From: DASQFQ01 sp963802905 | GTDB taxonomy: Bacteria; Actinomycetota; Thermoleophilia; Solirubrobacterales; Solirubrobacteraceae | Assembly (NCBI GenBank): GCA_963802905.1 | Contig: CAWDKH010000014.1 | Span: 248,001-312,000, forward strand | Length of the DNA stretch: 64,000 nucleotides | Direction: 5' to 3' | Shown here: positions 43,422 to 53,140 of the stretch, piece after piece | Position numbering within the stretch: the stretch's first letter is position 1 | Layout of the letters: each line of letters opens with the position of its first letter | Notes under the pieces: generated by a model | What the model saw: only the letters and a program-made list of their open reading frames with translations | Told to the model about the DNA's origin: nothing | The model's database searches: none | Made by a program: the position numbers and the translations under genes

Positions 43422-46400
43422 TCAGCGCACCCACATCTGGTCCAGCATGGTGGCGTACAGCAGGTGAGTTCTGACGTTCCCGGCGCGCTTCGAGACGAGC
43501 ACCGCGGATCGGCGGGTGGTCAGCGGGACGGCAGGCGCGAGGTCGACAACGCGGCGGTCGGCCGCGGCCCACGCGGCCAGGTTGGTGCGCGGGGCGCTGA
43601 GCGCCCGATCGATCTGGCGATCCAGCGCGCGATTGCAGAACCGCGCAATGTTCGTGGCGACCTCGCCGCAGCCGAAGTTGGCCTGGATGAAGTTCGATGC
43701 CGTGAGATAGTCCGCGCCCCATTCCGCCAGGCCGGTCGTCGCCCGCGTGTTCGCCTTGTAGGTGTCGAGCTCGCTGTACGGCTGGAACCGCAGCGTCACG
43801 CGGAAGCCGAGCTCCTCGAGCAGCCTCGCGTAGTAGCGACCGAGCCCGACTCTCTCGTCCGCCATGTGGAGGACCACGCGGTCGCCGGTATGCCCGGACG
43901 CCGCGACGAGCCGACGCGCGCGCTCCATGTCCGGCGCGGTCCAACCTCGGCCTGGCGTCGGATTCGCCGTGTACGGACAGTAGGGCGCGTAACCGGGAAA
44001 GCCGGCCGGCAGGATCTGGCAGGTGATCTGGCCCGCCTCCGGACCTCCGAGCAGGTCGACCACGCGCTCCCGATCGATCGCGAAGTTGACGGCCTTCCGA
44101 ACGCGGACGTCGTCGAACGGACCACGGCGCACCTTGAAGAACAGCCAGTCCGTCGTGGGCGCCGGACGGCTGTGGACCTGACCCGGCGACTGGGTTTCCA
44201 GCGGCACGGATGCGACTCGCCGTGAGCGGAGTCCCGAACGGGTTGGCGACGACCACCACGTCGGCGGCGCCGCGCTGGACGGCCGCGAGCCGGCGCTCGA
44301 GCGTCGGCTCCTCGTAAGGTCGACGTCGATGCGGTCCGCGAACCCAGGCCCGAGCGGGCGCGACGGGTTCGACCGGAAGTAGCGGTTGCGGACGAGCGTG
44401 CCGCCGCGGTCGGAATCCCAGGCGGCAACACGGTACGGACCGGTGCCCGGGGGCGTGCGCCCCGTCGTCGGGCGACGCGCGCTGTCGGCGGGGACGACGT
44501 AGGCGTACGGCAGCGCGAGCTTGTGCAGGAAATCCGTGTCGCGGCCGGTGAGACGGATGGTGATCGTCCTCGCCTGGTCGTCGATCTCGATCCCGCGTGC
44601 GAGATCGCACGGCGCCTTCTGGGTCGCGCACTTCCGCGCCCCGACGATCCCCGCGTAGAAGTCCGGGAACCACCCCTTGCCGCGCGTCGCCTGGATGAAC
44701 CGCTCGATCGAGGCCCTGCACGTCCGTGGGCCGGACTGATCTACCGTCCGAGAAGCGCAGCCCGGGACGGAGCGTGAAGAGGTAGGTCCTCCCGTCGTCG
44801 CTGGGCGACGGTGCGTCGGTGGCAAGCGCGCCGACGAGCGTGGCGCCGGCGGCACCCTCGACGCGCCGGTACTGCACGAGGCCGTCATAGGCCAACGAGC
44901 TGAGCGGGACCGTGCCCCAGATGGCGTAGGACCACGGGTGCAGTGGGTCCATGACGAGGCGGGTCTTGGGCAAGCGCGCCATGAGGGCGCGCAGCGTGCC
45001 GCCGCGGTGCGCGGCCAGCGGCGCACCGGCCGCCGCCCACACCGATCCGCCCGCAACGGCGATCGCCGGCGCGCTGCTCCCGGTCTTCAGACGCTCGACG
45101 ACGCGCGGCCCGTCCGGATCGACGCGGGCGACGGTCCCCTCCTCGCCGCCGCTCACCCACACGGAGCCCTCCCCCACGGCAACCGCGGTCGGATCGCGGC
45201 CGATGCCGACTGCCCCCGCGACAGCGTTCGTGGCGGGATCAATCTTCATCAGCGTGCCGTCAAGACGATTGGTGACCCAGACCGCGCCCTCGCCCACGGC
45301 CACCGCACTCGGCCCGTTGCCGACCTGGATCGCGCGCACGACACTGCCGGTGCGAGGCTCGATCCGCGTCACCGTCCCCGCCTCTTCGCTCGCCACCCAC
45401 AGCGCGCCGGCGCCCGCCGCGAGCGCGCTCGGGTTCGCTCCCACCTGGATCGGCGACCCGGGGCGGCCACTGTCGAAATCGATCTTCCGGATGCGGCCGT
45501 CGACGCCCGACGCCACCCACACTGCGCCCGGTGTGACGGCCAGCGCGCGCGGCGCGTTCCCGACCGTGATCCGCCCCACGGCCTTGTCCGCTCCCGGGTC
45601 GACCTGCACCACAGCACGGCTATCGCTGTCGGCCACCCACAGCGAACCGCCGCCATAGGCGAGCGCCGCGGGGCTGCCGCCAACCGGGATTCTCACCGAG
45701 TCGTTCTTGCGGTTCCGGTAGAAGCGCGAGACGGTGCCGTCGGCCGCGTTCGCGACCCACACCGATCCGCCGCCGTTCACCGCGGCGCTCGGGCTCTCGC
45801 CGACCCCGTACTGGTCCGTGATCCGTCGGCCGTCCGGGTCGATCAGCCCGACGGAGTTCTCGTCGATGCCCTCGAGTCCCTCAGGTTCGAGGACGCGGAT
45901 GACCCCGAACGCGGTGATGCCTGCAATCAGCAGCACGGCGGCGCCGATCAGCAGATACCGGGCGCGTGGCGGCGGTGGCCGGCTCGTGGCCGCCGGCTCG
46001 GCGTCGGGTGTCGTGGGCAGGTCGAGCGCCGGATCCTGGGCGAGGATGCCCTCCTGCAGGCGCCGAAGGTCGGCGCCCGGCTCGACGCCGATCTCGTCGA
46101 CGAGCGAGGCGCGCGCGTCGCGGTAGGCCTCGAGCGCCTCCGATTGCCGGCCGCAGCGGTAGAGCGCGAGCATCCGCTGCTCATGGACGCGCTCGCGCAG
46201 GGGGTGCTCGGCGGCCAGCGCGTCGAGCTCGCCGATCACCTCGGCGTGGCGACCGGCCTCGAGATCCGCGTCGACCGCCATCTCGGTGGCGCGCAGTCGC
46301 AGCTCCTCGAGGCGGCGGATCTCGGCGGCCGCGAACGGCTCCTCGGCCAGGTCCGCCAGCGGCTGGCCGCGCCACAGCGCGAGCGCGTCGCGCGGCCGCT

Positions 46401-46722
46401 GCTCGTCGAGCAGCCGCTCGGCCAGCAGCACGTCGACCTCGCCGTTGGTCAGCTGTAGCTCGTAGCCACGGCCGTGGGTCACGATCTGGACCCCGTTGTC
46501 GCCGAGCAGCCGGCGGAGGTGCGACACGTACAGCTGCACCATCTTCGCCCCGCTCGGCGGCGACTCGTCGCCCCAGAGCCCTTCCGCGAGGTGGTCCGCG
46601 GCGACCGTGCGGCCCGGTTTCAGGGCCAGCATCGCGAGTACCGCCCGCTGCTTGCGGGGGCCCAGGTCGATGGGCCCGTCCCCGAGGCGAACCTCGAGCG
46701 GCCCTAACAGCCGCAGTTCCAC
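43422..46722 (-). pseudogene. Receptor-regulator paralog 1: SARP/BTAD-TM-propeller-SBP5, three frameshifts
   Basis: N-terminal winged helix (VELRLLGPLEVRLG, PRKQRAVLAMLAL, QLYVSHLRRLLG) and BTAD helices to about residue 240, a TM helix (YLLIGAAVLLIAGITAFGV), YVTN-like blades (GGSLWVADSDSRAVVQVDPG) to about residue 575, then a family 5 solute-binding domain ending LDQMWVR as in its paralogs. The frame changes near 44712-44730 and again near 44320 and 44220, the last two compensating to give about 33 out-of-frame codons. GTG 46722 aligns with paralog starts; GTG 46746 is an alternative. TAGTGT lies 10 nt before 46722. Intact apart from these shifts, so function depends on whether they are real. 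Confidence 0.82.
45386..45576. repeat. Near-identical tract shared with 48747-48937
   Basis: These 191 bp match 48747-48937 with one mismatch (C versus A in the codon giving Val or Leu). Sequence on both sides is clearly more diverged, although both flanks encode the same propeller. It looks like a gene-conversion patch between receptor paralogs 1 and 2. Confidence 0.85.
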
Positions 46723-46771
46723 CGTGCGGGCGACACTAACGGTCACTGACTAATGGGTGAAACCCTGTCAG

Positions 46772-49700
46772 TTACCGAACCCACATCTGGTCGAGCAACG
46801 CGAACCACTGGCCGTGGGTCTTGACGTTGCCCACGCGTTTCGAGACGAGGACCGCGACCCGTCGGCTGGTCAGCGGCACCGCGGCGGCGAGGTCGGTGAC
46901 GCGGCGGTCGGCGGCCGCCCACGCTGGCCCTGCCTCCGCGGGCGGCGTCCGCTGCGCTCGGCCGATCAGGCGATCCAGCTTGCGGTCGCAGAGCCGCGAG
47001 ACGTTCAGCTCGCCCGCGCCGGCGGCGCCGCAGGCAAAGTTGTTCTCGAGGAATGTGGACGGCGTGAGCGCGTCCGCCAACCAGCCCGTGAAGCCCGTCT
47101 GCGGCTGCGCACTCCTCCGGTAGTCGTCGGCGCCCGCTTCGAAAGCGAGCGTCGCGCGGAAGCCGAGGTCGTCGAGCACGCGCACGTAGTAGCGGGCGAC
47201 GGGGGCACGCCAGGGCTCGGCGTGAACGACGACACGCTCGCCGGCTCGCCCGGACGCCGCGACGAGGCGGCGCGCCTGCTCCATGTCAGGCGCAGACCAA
47301 CCTCGACCGCCCGACTTCGCGGTGTAGGGGCAGTAGGGCTCGTGGCCCGGGAAACCGGGCGGCAGGATCTGGCAACTGGGTTGACCGACCTCGCGTCCTC
47401 CTCCGAGCGCGACGACCCTGTCCCGGTCGATCGCGAAGTTGACCGCGCGCCGCACGCGGGGGTCGTCGAACGGGCGGCGTCGCACGTTCAGGTAGATCCA
47501 TTCGGAACTCGCCGCAGGCGTGCTGTAGAGCCGTCCCGGCGCCTGCGCCGCCAGCGCCCTGAGGCGGTGCGAGCTGAGGTCGCTGCCGAACGGGTCCGCG
47601 AGGATCGCGACGTCGGCGGTACCGCGCTGCGTGGCGGCGATCTGCTGCTCGATCTTCCTGTAGTCGTGGAGGACGACCTCGATGCGGTCGGCGAAGCCCG
47701 GCCCCCGGGAGCGGGCCGGGCCCGACAGGAAATGTGGGTTGCGCTCGAAGGTCCCGCCTCGCCGCGCATCCCAGGCGGCGACACGGTACGGCCCCGTACC
47801 GGGAGGTGTGCGGCCCGCGGTGGCGCGGGCAGGGCTGCCGGCGGGCACTACGGACGCGAAGGGGATCGTGAGCTTGTGCAGGAACTCCGGGTCCGGACGG
47901 GTCAGATGGACGGTGATGGTGCGCGTCCGCGCGTCCGCTTCGATTCCACGCGACAGGTCGCAGCGACCACTCGCGGCCATGCATCGCCGCGCGCCAACGA
48001 TGCCCGCGTACAGCGGCGGCAGTTGCTGATCCGCGGGGAGGTCGCGCGTGGCCTGCAGGAAGCGCTCCATCGAGCCCCTGAAGTCGGCAGGACGGACCGG
48101 CGTGCCGTCGGAATAGCGCAGTCCGCGACGCAGCGTGAAGACGTAGCTGTGGCCGTCGCGACTCGCAGGCGGCGCCGTCGTCGCCAACGCCCCGACGATC
48201 GTCGCGCCCGCCGCACCCTCGACACGTCGGTAGGCGACCAGGCCGTCGTAGGCGAGCGAGTCGAGGCTGAACGCCGCCCAGCCAATGATCGCCCGCGGGT
48301 CCAGCCAGTCGAGCCGGAGCGACGGCTTGGGCGAGCTGGGGACGTGCACGCGGAGCGTCCCACCACGATGCGCAGCCTGCGGAGCGTCGGCAGCGGCCCA
48401 CACCGAGCCACCCGCCACGGCGATGGCTGCCGGGCTGCTGCCGGTCTTCAGCGGCTCGACGACGCGCGGGCCGTCGGGGTCCACTTGGACGACGGTCCCG
48501 TCGTCGCCGCCGGCCACCCAGACTGCCCCCTCGCCCACGGCCACTGCTGTCGGGTCGCTGCCGACGGCGCCGCTCCAGGTCACCGCGTTGCGCTCCGGGT
48601 CGATGCGCGCGAGGGTCCCGACCTGGCGGTTGACGACCCACACCGCGCCCTCGCCGACGGCCACCGCGCTCGGGCCGCTGCCGACGGGGATCGCCTGCAC
48701 CACGCGGCCGCTGCGCGGGTCGATCCGGGTGACCGTCCCGGACTCCTCGCTCGCCACCCACAGCGCGCCGGCGCCCGCCGCGAGCGCGCTCGGGTTCGCT
48801 CCCACCTGGATCGGCGACCCGGGGCGGCCACTGTCGAAATCGATCTTCCGGATGCGGCCGTCGACGCCCGACGCCACCCACAATGCGCCCGGTGTGACGG
48901 CCAGCGCGCGCGGCGCGTTCCCGACCGTGATCCGCCCGACGGGCATGTTGGCGCCGGGATCGACCTGCACGACATCGCGCGACTCGCTGTCCGCCACCCA
49001 CAGCGACCCGCCGCCGAACGCGACTGCCGCGGGGGCGCCGCCGACCGCGATCCGCACCGCCTCGTCGCCCGTCCGGTCGATACGCGAGACGGTGCCGTCG
49101 GCCGCGTTGGCGATCCACACTGAGCCACCGCCCTCCGTCGCGGCGCTCGGGCCGGCGCCGACGGGGATCTCCTTCGTGATGCGGAGCCCGTCAGGGTTGA
49201 TCAGACCGACGTAGTTCTCGTCGATGCCCGCAAGCCCCTCGGGCTCGAGCACCCGGATCACGCCGAACGTCATCACGCCCGCGATCAGCAGTAGGGCGGC
49301 GCCCACCAGCAGATGCCTCGACGCCCGGCGCGGCGGCGGCGGCGGCGCCGCGGACTCGGTCGGCACGGGCAGGTCGAGCGCCTGATCCTGCGCAAGGATC
49401 GCCTCGTGCAGCTCGCGCAGCTCGGCGCCGGGCTCGACGCCGATCTCCTCCACGAGGTGGGAGCGCGCGTCGCGGTAGGCCGCCAATGCCTCCGACTGCC
49501 GGCCGGAGCGGTAGAGCGCGAGCATCCGCTGGGCGTGGAGGCGCTCGCGCAGCGGCTGCTCGGCCACCAGCGCGTCCAGCTCACCGATCACCTCGCCGTG
49601 CCGCCCCGCTTCGAGGTCGGCGTCGATCGCGCTCTCGGAGGCACGCAGGCGCAGCTCGTCGAGGCGGCGGATCTCCGGAGCGGCGAACGGCTCGTCGGCG

Positions 49701-50074
49701 AGGTCGGCAAGCGCGTCGCCGTGCCACAGCGCCAGTGCCTCTCGCGGGTGCGATTCGTCGAGCAGGCGCTCGAAGCGCACGGCGTCGACATCGCCGTCGG
49801 CCAGCTCCAGTTCGTAGCCGCGGCCGTGCGTCACGATCCGGACGCCGTCCCCGTCGAGCGCCCGCCGCAGGTGCGAGACGTAGAGCTGCACCATCTTCGC
49901 CGCGCTCGGCGGCGGCGCCTCGCCCCACAGCCCCTCGGCGAGCCGATCGGCCGACACTGTCCGGCCTTGTTCCAGCGCGAGCATCGCGAGTACCGCCCGC
50001 TGCTTGCGGGGGCCCAACTCGACGGGCCCGTCCTCGAGGCGAACCTCGAGCGGCCCCAGGAGCCGCACGTTCAC
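46772..50074 (-). CDS. Receptor-regulator paralog 2: SARP/BTAD-TM-propeller-SBP5 (intact)
   Basis: An intact 1,100-aa protein. Residues 1-95 are an OmpR/SARP winged helix (GPRKQRAVLAMLALEQGRTV, MVQLYVSHLRRALDGDG), 96-235 the BTAD helical domain (LEAGRHGEVIGELDALV, GRQSEALAAYRDAR), 254-276 one TM helix (HLLVGAALLLIAGVMTFGVI), about 285-575 a propeller of YVTN/Vgb-like blades (GSVWIANAADGTVSRIDR, GSLWVADSESRDVVQVDPG), and about 590-1095 a family 5 (peptide/nickel/oligopeptide) solute-binding domain (RGGTLRV, RRGLRYSDGTPVRPADFRGS, VRRAVNFAIDRDRVV). The DNA-binding part would be cytoplasmic and the rest outside, giving a one-component transmembrane receptor. Targets are unknown; the neighbouring haloperoxidase and P450 are candidates. 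Confidence 0.9.
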   Translation of the reverse strand: MNVRLLGPLEVRLEDGPVELGPRKQRAVLAMLALEQGRTVSADRLAEGLWGEAPPPSAAKMVQLYVSHLRRALDGDGVRIVTHGRGYELELADGDVDAVRFERLLDESHPREALALWHGDALADLADEPFAAPEIRRLDELRLRASESAIDADLEAGRHGEVIGELDALVAEQPLRERLHAQRMLALYRSGRQSEALAAYRDARSHLVEEIGVEPGAELRELHEAILAQDQALDLPVPTESAAPPPPPRRASRHLLVGAALLLIAGVMTFGVIRVLEPEGLAGIDENYVGLINPDGLRITKEIPVGAGPSAATEGGGSVWIANAADGTVSRIDRTGDEAVRIAVGGAPAAVAFGGGSLWVADSESRDVVQVDPGANMPVGRITVGNAPRALAVTPGALWVASGVDGRIRKIDFDSGRPGSPIQVGANPSALAAGAGALWVASEESGTVTRIDPRSGRVVQAIPVGSGPSAVAVGEGAVWVVNRQVGTLARIDPERNAVTWSGAVGSDPTAVAVGEGAVWVAGGDDGTVVQVDPDGPRVVEPLKTGSSPAAIAVAGGSVWAAADAPQAAHRGGTLRVHVPSSPKPSLRLDWLDPRAIIGWAAFSLDSLAYDGLVAYRRVEGAAGATIVGALATTAPPASRDGHSYVFTLRRGLRYSDGTPVRPADFRGSMERFLQATRDLPADQQLPPLYAGIVGARRCMAASGRCDLSRGIEADARTRTITVHLTRPDPEFLHKLTIPFASVVPAGSPARATAGRTPPGTGPYRVAAWDARRGGTFERNPHFLSGPARSRGPGFADRIEVVLHDYRKIEQQIAATQRGTADVAILADPFGSDLSSHRLRALAAQAPGRLYSTPAASSEWIYLNVRRRPFDDPRVRRAVNFAIDRDRVVALGGGREVGQPSCQILPPGFPGHEPYCPYTAKSGGRGWSAPDMEQARRLVAASGRAGERVVVHAEPWRAPVARYYVRVLDDLGFRATLAFEAGADDYRRSAQPQTGFTGWLADALTPSTFLENNFACGAAGAGELNVSRLCDRKLDRLIGRAQRTPPAEAGPAWAAADRRVTDLAAAVPLTSRRVAVLVSKRVGNVKTHGQWFALLDQMWVR
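48747..48937. repeat. Near-identical tract shared with 45386-45576
   Basis: Second member of the 191-bp, 190-identity pair described at 45386. It encodes propeller blades of receptor paralog 2 (segment GRIRKIDFDSGRPGSPIQVG). Confidence 0.85.
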
Positions 50075-50083
50075 CGTGGGCCG

Positions 50084-50112
50084 ACCTTACTCCGGCCCAC
50101 GTGAGTAGACAA
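50084..50112 (-). promoter_or_regulatory. Promoter of receptor paralog 2, nearly leaderless
   Basis: On the minus strand TTGTCT (50112-50107), 17 nt, then TAAGGT (50089-50084), followed 9 nt later by GTG 50074. Paralogs 1 and 3 have a TAGTGT or TAGGGT at the same place, 10 nt before their starts, in a conserved TTAG(T/G)GTCG context. Transcription would begin within a few bases of the start codon. Confidence 0.5.
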
Positions 50113-50211
50113 CGGCGGTCGATTCGTCAGTAGACCGCGAGTTGACCGGGCGTATACCGCCTCCAGAGAGCTTCGTCGGCATCCCCCCGACCGCCTCGAA
50201 AGGAGGCCGTC

Positions 50212-50499
50212 ATGAAGGTCTCACACCGCATCACCCGCCTGGTCCTCATCGGTCTCGCGGTCCTCGTGCTCGCCGCCCCCGCCGCCAGCGCACGGCCCGC
50301 CTCGACCACCGACTACCAGGACACCGGCGAGCCGTTCGTCATCGAGCCCGAGGCGCCCGTCGTGCAGAGCGTCAACGAGGGCTTCGACTGGGCCTCGGCA
50401 GCGATCGGCGCCGGCTTCGCCGGCGGCATCATCCTGCTGATCTCGTGGGGCGGCGTCACCTACCGCCACCGCCACCAGAGCCAGCTTCCCCTCGCGTGA
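50212..50499 (+). CDS. Small exported membrane protein upstream of haloperoxidase
   Basis: A 95-aa protein with a signal peptide (LVLIGLAVLVLAAPAASA), a short acidic outer segment, and a C-terminal TM helix (AIGAGFAGGIILLISWGGV) with a His/Arg tail (YRHRHQSQ). A strong AAAGGAGG precedes ATG 50212. Its stop overlaps the start of the haloperoxidase gene (TGATG), so they are co-translated. No known domain. Confidence 0.72.
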   Translation: MKVSHRITRLVLIGLAVLVLAAPAASARPASTTDYQDTGEPFVIEPEAPVVQSVNEGFDWASAAIGAGFAGGIILLISWGGVTYRHRHQSQLPLA

Positions 50500-51875
50500 T
50501 GAAGCGCGTCCCGCTCGCAGTTTGCGCGGCCGGCCTCTTGGCCCTCCTGGGGTCGGCCGCGTCGGCGGGCGCCCATGGCGGCGCCCGCTCCGACCCTGTC
50601 GGCGCCTGGAATGACAACGCCGGCAAGGCGGCCGTGGCCGCCTGCATCTCACCAGTCGGGCCGTCGCCCGCGGAGGCGCGGATGTACGCCATGACCCACG
50701 TGGCCATCCACGACGCGCTGAACGCGATCGATCGTCGCTCGGAGCCGTACGCGTACGCCGCGCGGGTACACCGGCGCACGTCACCGGACGCCGCGGTCGC
50801 CGCGGCAGCCCACGACGTCCTCGTGCTCACCCTCGGCGAGCTGTCGGCGCTCGTGCCTCCGGCGTGCGTGACCGCCGCCGTGGCCGGCGTCGAGGCGGAC
50901 TACGCCGCAGCGCTCGCCGCCATCCCGGACGGCAGCGCCGAGGACCGCGGGGTTGCGGTCGGTCGGGCTGCCGCGGCGGCGATCCTCGCTCTGCGGGCGA
51001 CGGATCGCGCTCTGCGGGCGACGGACGGCGGGCAGGCGCTGCTCACCGGCGACCCGTTATTCCCCCAGGGCACACGACCGGGCGAGTACCGCTTCACGCC
51101 CACCGTCGGCACGCCGCTCGCCTTCGCTCCGCACCTCGGCGAGATGGCGCCCTTCGTACTCCGGGACGGCAGCCAGTACCGCCCCGGCCCGCCGTACCCG
51201 GTGACGAGCCGGCGATACGCAGCGGACGTGAACGAGATCCAGCGCCTGGGTGGCGATGGCGTCACCACGCCGAGCGCCCGCTCGCCGGAGCAGACGCAGG
51301 TCGCGCTGTTCTGGGTCGAGAGCTCGCCGCTGCAGTGGAACCGGATCGCCAGGACGGTCGCCGTGGCGGCTGGAGTCGACCAGTGGGAGAAGGCCCGCCT
51401 CCTCGGGCTCCTGAACATGAGCCTCATCGACGGCTACATCGGGACGTTCGAGGCCAAGTACCACTACCTGTTCTGGCGACCCGTCACGGCGATCCGGCTC
51501 GCGGACACGGATGGCAACCCGGCCACCTCGGCGGATCCGACGTGGACGCCGCTGGTGGAGACGCCGCCGATCCCGGACCACGACTCCGGCCACGCAGTCG
51601 AGGGCGGGGCGGCCGCAGCGGTCCTGCGGCGCTTCTTCCACACCGACCGGGCGCACTTCTCCACCTGCAGCACGACGCTGCCGGCCGGGAGCAACTGCGG
51701 CGACGCAGGCGCCGTGTCCCGCCACTACCGCAGCTTCTCCCAGGCTGCGGGGGAGAACGGCGAGTCGCGCATTCTCGTCGGCTTCCACTTCCGCCACGCG
51801 GTGGATGACGGCATCGCGCACGGCCGCAAGATCGGCGACCGCGCGGTCGATCGCTTCATGCGGCGCCAGCGCTGA
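50499..51875 (+). CDS. Secreted vanadium-dependent haloperoxidase/PAP2-fold enzyme
   Basis: A 458-aa protein with signal peptide (LAVCAAGLLALLGSAASAGA). The vanadate/phosphate pocket motifs are present: KYHYLFWRPVTAIR (Lys and first Arg), PPIPDHDSGHAVEGGAAAAV (Ser-Gly-His) and SRILVGFHFRHAVDDG (second Arg and final His). N-terminal helices (THVAIHDALNAI) are of the bacterial VHPO group. Such enzymes oxidise halides with hydrogen peroxide; actinobacterial members include both haloperoxidases and phosphatases, and a catalytic test is needed to separate them. It follows a small membrane protein and precedes an interrupted P450 gene. Confidence 0.87.
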   Translation: MKRVPLAVCAAGLLALLGSAASAGAHGGARSDPVGAWNDNAGKAAVAACISPVGPSPAEARMYAMTHVAIHDALNAIDRRSEPYAYAARVHRRTSPDAAVAAAAHDVLVLTLGELSALVPPACVTAAVAGVEADYAAALAAIPDGSAEDRGVAVGRAAAAAILALRATDRALRATDGGQALLTGDPLFPQGTRPGEYRFTPTVGTPLAFAPHLGEMAPFVLRDGSQYRPGPPYPVTSRRYAADVNEIQRLGGDGVTTPSARSPEQTQVALFWVESSPLQWNRIARTVAVAAGVDQWEKARLLGLLNMSLIDGYIGTFEAKYHYLFWRPVTAIRLADTDGNPATSADPTWTPLVETPPIPDHDSGHAVEGGAAAAVLRRFFHTDRAHFSTCSTTLPAGSNCGDAGAVSRHYRSFSQAAGENGESRILVGFHFRHAVDDGIAHGRKIGDRAVDRFMRRQR

Positions 51876-51909
51876 CACACCCAGCCCACGCCGCGCTACT
51901 TTGCGCGGC

Positions 51910-53140
51910 GTGGGCTGTCCTGTGCACGAGGGCTTCGACCCGCTGTCATCCGAGTTCCTCGCCGACCCCTACGCGGTGCTGGCGGAGCTGCCGGACGACG
52001 AGCCGGTGTTCTACGCGCCGTCGCTCGACTACTACGTGGTCACTCGCTACGCCGACGTCGAGCAGGTCTTCCTCGATCCCAAGACCTACTCGGCCGCGAC
52101 CGCCCAGCTCCCGCTGATCCAGCTCGAGCCGGAGGCGCTGAAGATCCTCGCCGAGGGCGGGCACCGGCCGCAGCCATCGATGGTGTCGCTCGACCCGCCC
52201 GCGCACACGCGCCTGCGCCGCCCGGCCTCGCGCGCGTTCACGCCGCGGCGCGTGGCGGCGATGGAGGAGCGCATCCACGCGACGGTCGACGAACTGCTCG
52301 ACGCGGTGGACGACTCGCAGCCGTTCGACCTCGTGTCCGCCCTGACGTTCCCGCTCCCGGCCACGATCGTGTTCTCCTTCATGGGCGTGCCCGAGGAGGA
52401 CTGGGCGCAGCTGAAGACGTGGTGCGGCTCGCGCGCGACGCTCGCCTGGGGCCGCCCCGCGCCCGAGGAGCAGGTCGACCACGCGCGCAACATGGCCGCC
52501 TACCGCGGCTACCTGCGCGCGCTCGTCAAGAGCAAAGTCGACGATCGCGCCGACGACTACGCGAGCGCGCTGCTGGCGATCCACGACGAGGACCCGGAGG
52601 CGCTCAGTCACGAGGAGATCGCCTCGATCCTGTTCTCGCTCTCGTTCGCCGGCCACGAGACGACGAACTACCTGATCGGCAACCTGATCCGGCGGCTGCT
52701 CGAGGAGCGATCGCGCTGGGAGGCGGTGGTCGCCGACCGCGAGCTGATCCCGGGCGCGGTCGACGAGACGCTGCGCTTCGACACCTCGGTGCCGGTCTGG
52801 CGGCGGATCACCACGCAAGCCGACGACGCTCGGCGGCGTCGATCTGCCTGAGGGCGCGAAGCTCTTCCTCTGGCTCGCCGCGACCGGCCGCGACGGCGAC
52901 GTCTTCCCCGACCCCGACCGCTTCGATCCCGCGCGCGAGAACGCCCACCACAACCTCGCGTTCGGCAAGGGCATCCACTACTGCGCGGGCGCGACCCTCG
53001 GCAAGCTCGAGGCGCGGCTGGCGCTCGGCGGGCTGATCGAGCGCTGGCCGGAGCTGCGGCTGGTCGAGGACCAGACGATCCCGTTCCACCCCAACATCTC
53101 GTTCCGCGGACCGCTGGAGCTCTGGGCGACCGCGGCCTAG
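51910..53140 (+). pseudogene. Cytochrome P450, one frameshift before the haem loop
   Basis: From GTG 51910 the chain has all N-terminal P450 landmarks: helix C region PPAHTRLRRPASRAFTPRRV, I helix LSFAGHETTNYLIGNLI, and the ExxR motif in VDETLRF. At about 52828 the frame shifts (TTQAD into TLGGVDLPEGAKLFLW) and continues with the meander DPDRFDPARENAHHN and haem-ligand loop AFGKGIHYCAGATLGKLEAR, ending at TAG 53140. One base accounts for the break. Soluble bacterial class I P450; partner ferredoxin not seen here. The TAG shares CTAG with the stop of paralog 3. Confidence 0.85.

Noticed and set aside
43422..50074. Tandem repeats as a transposon or composite element
   Set aside because: The similarity is explained by paralogous genes in the same orientation; no terminal inverted repeats, transposase or target duplications are seen.
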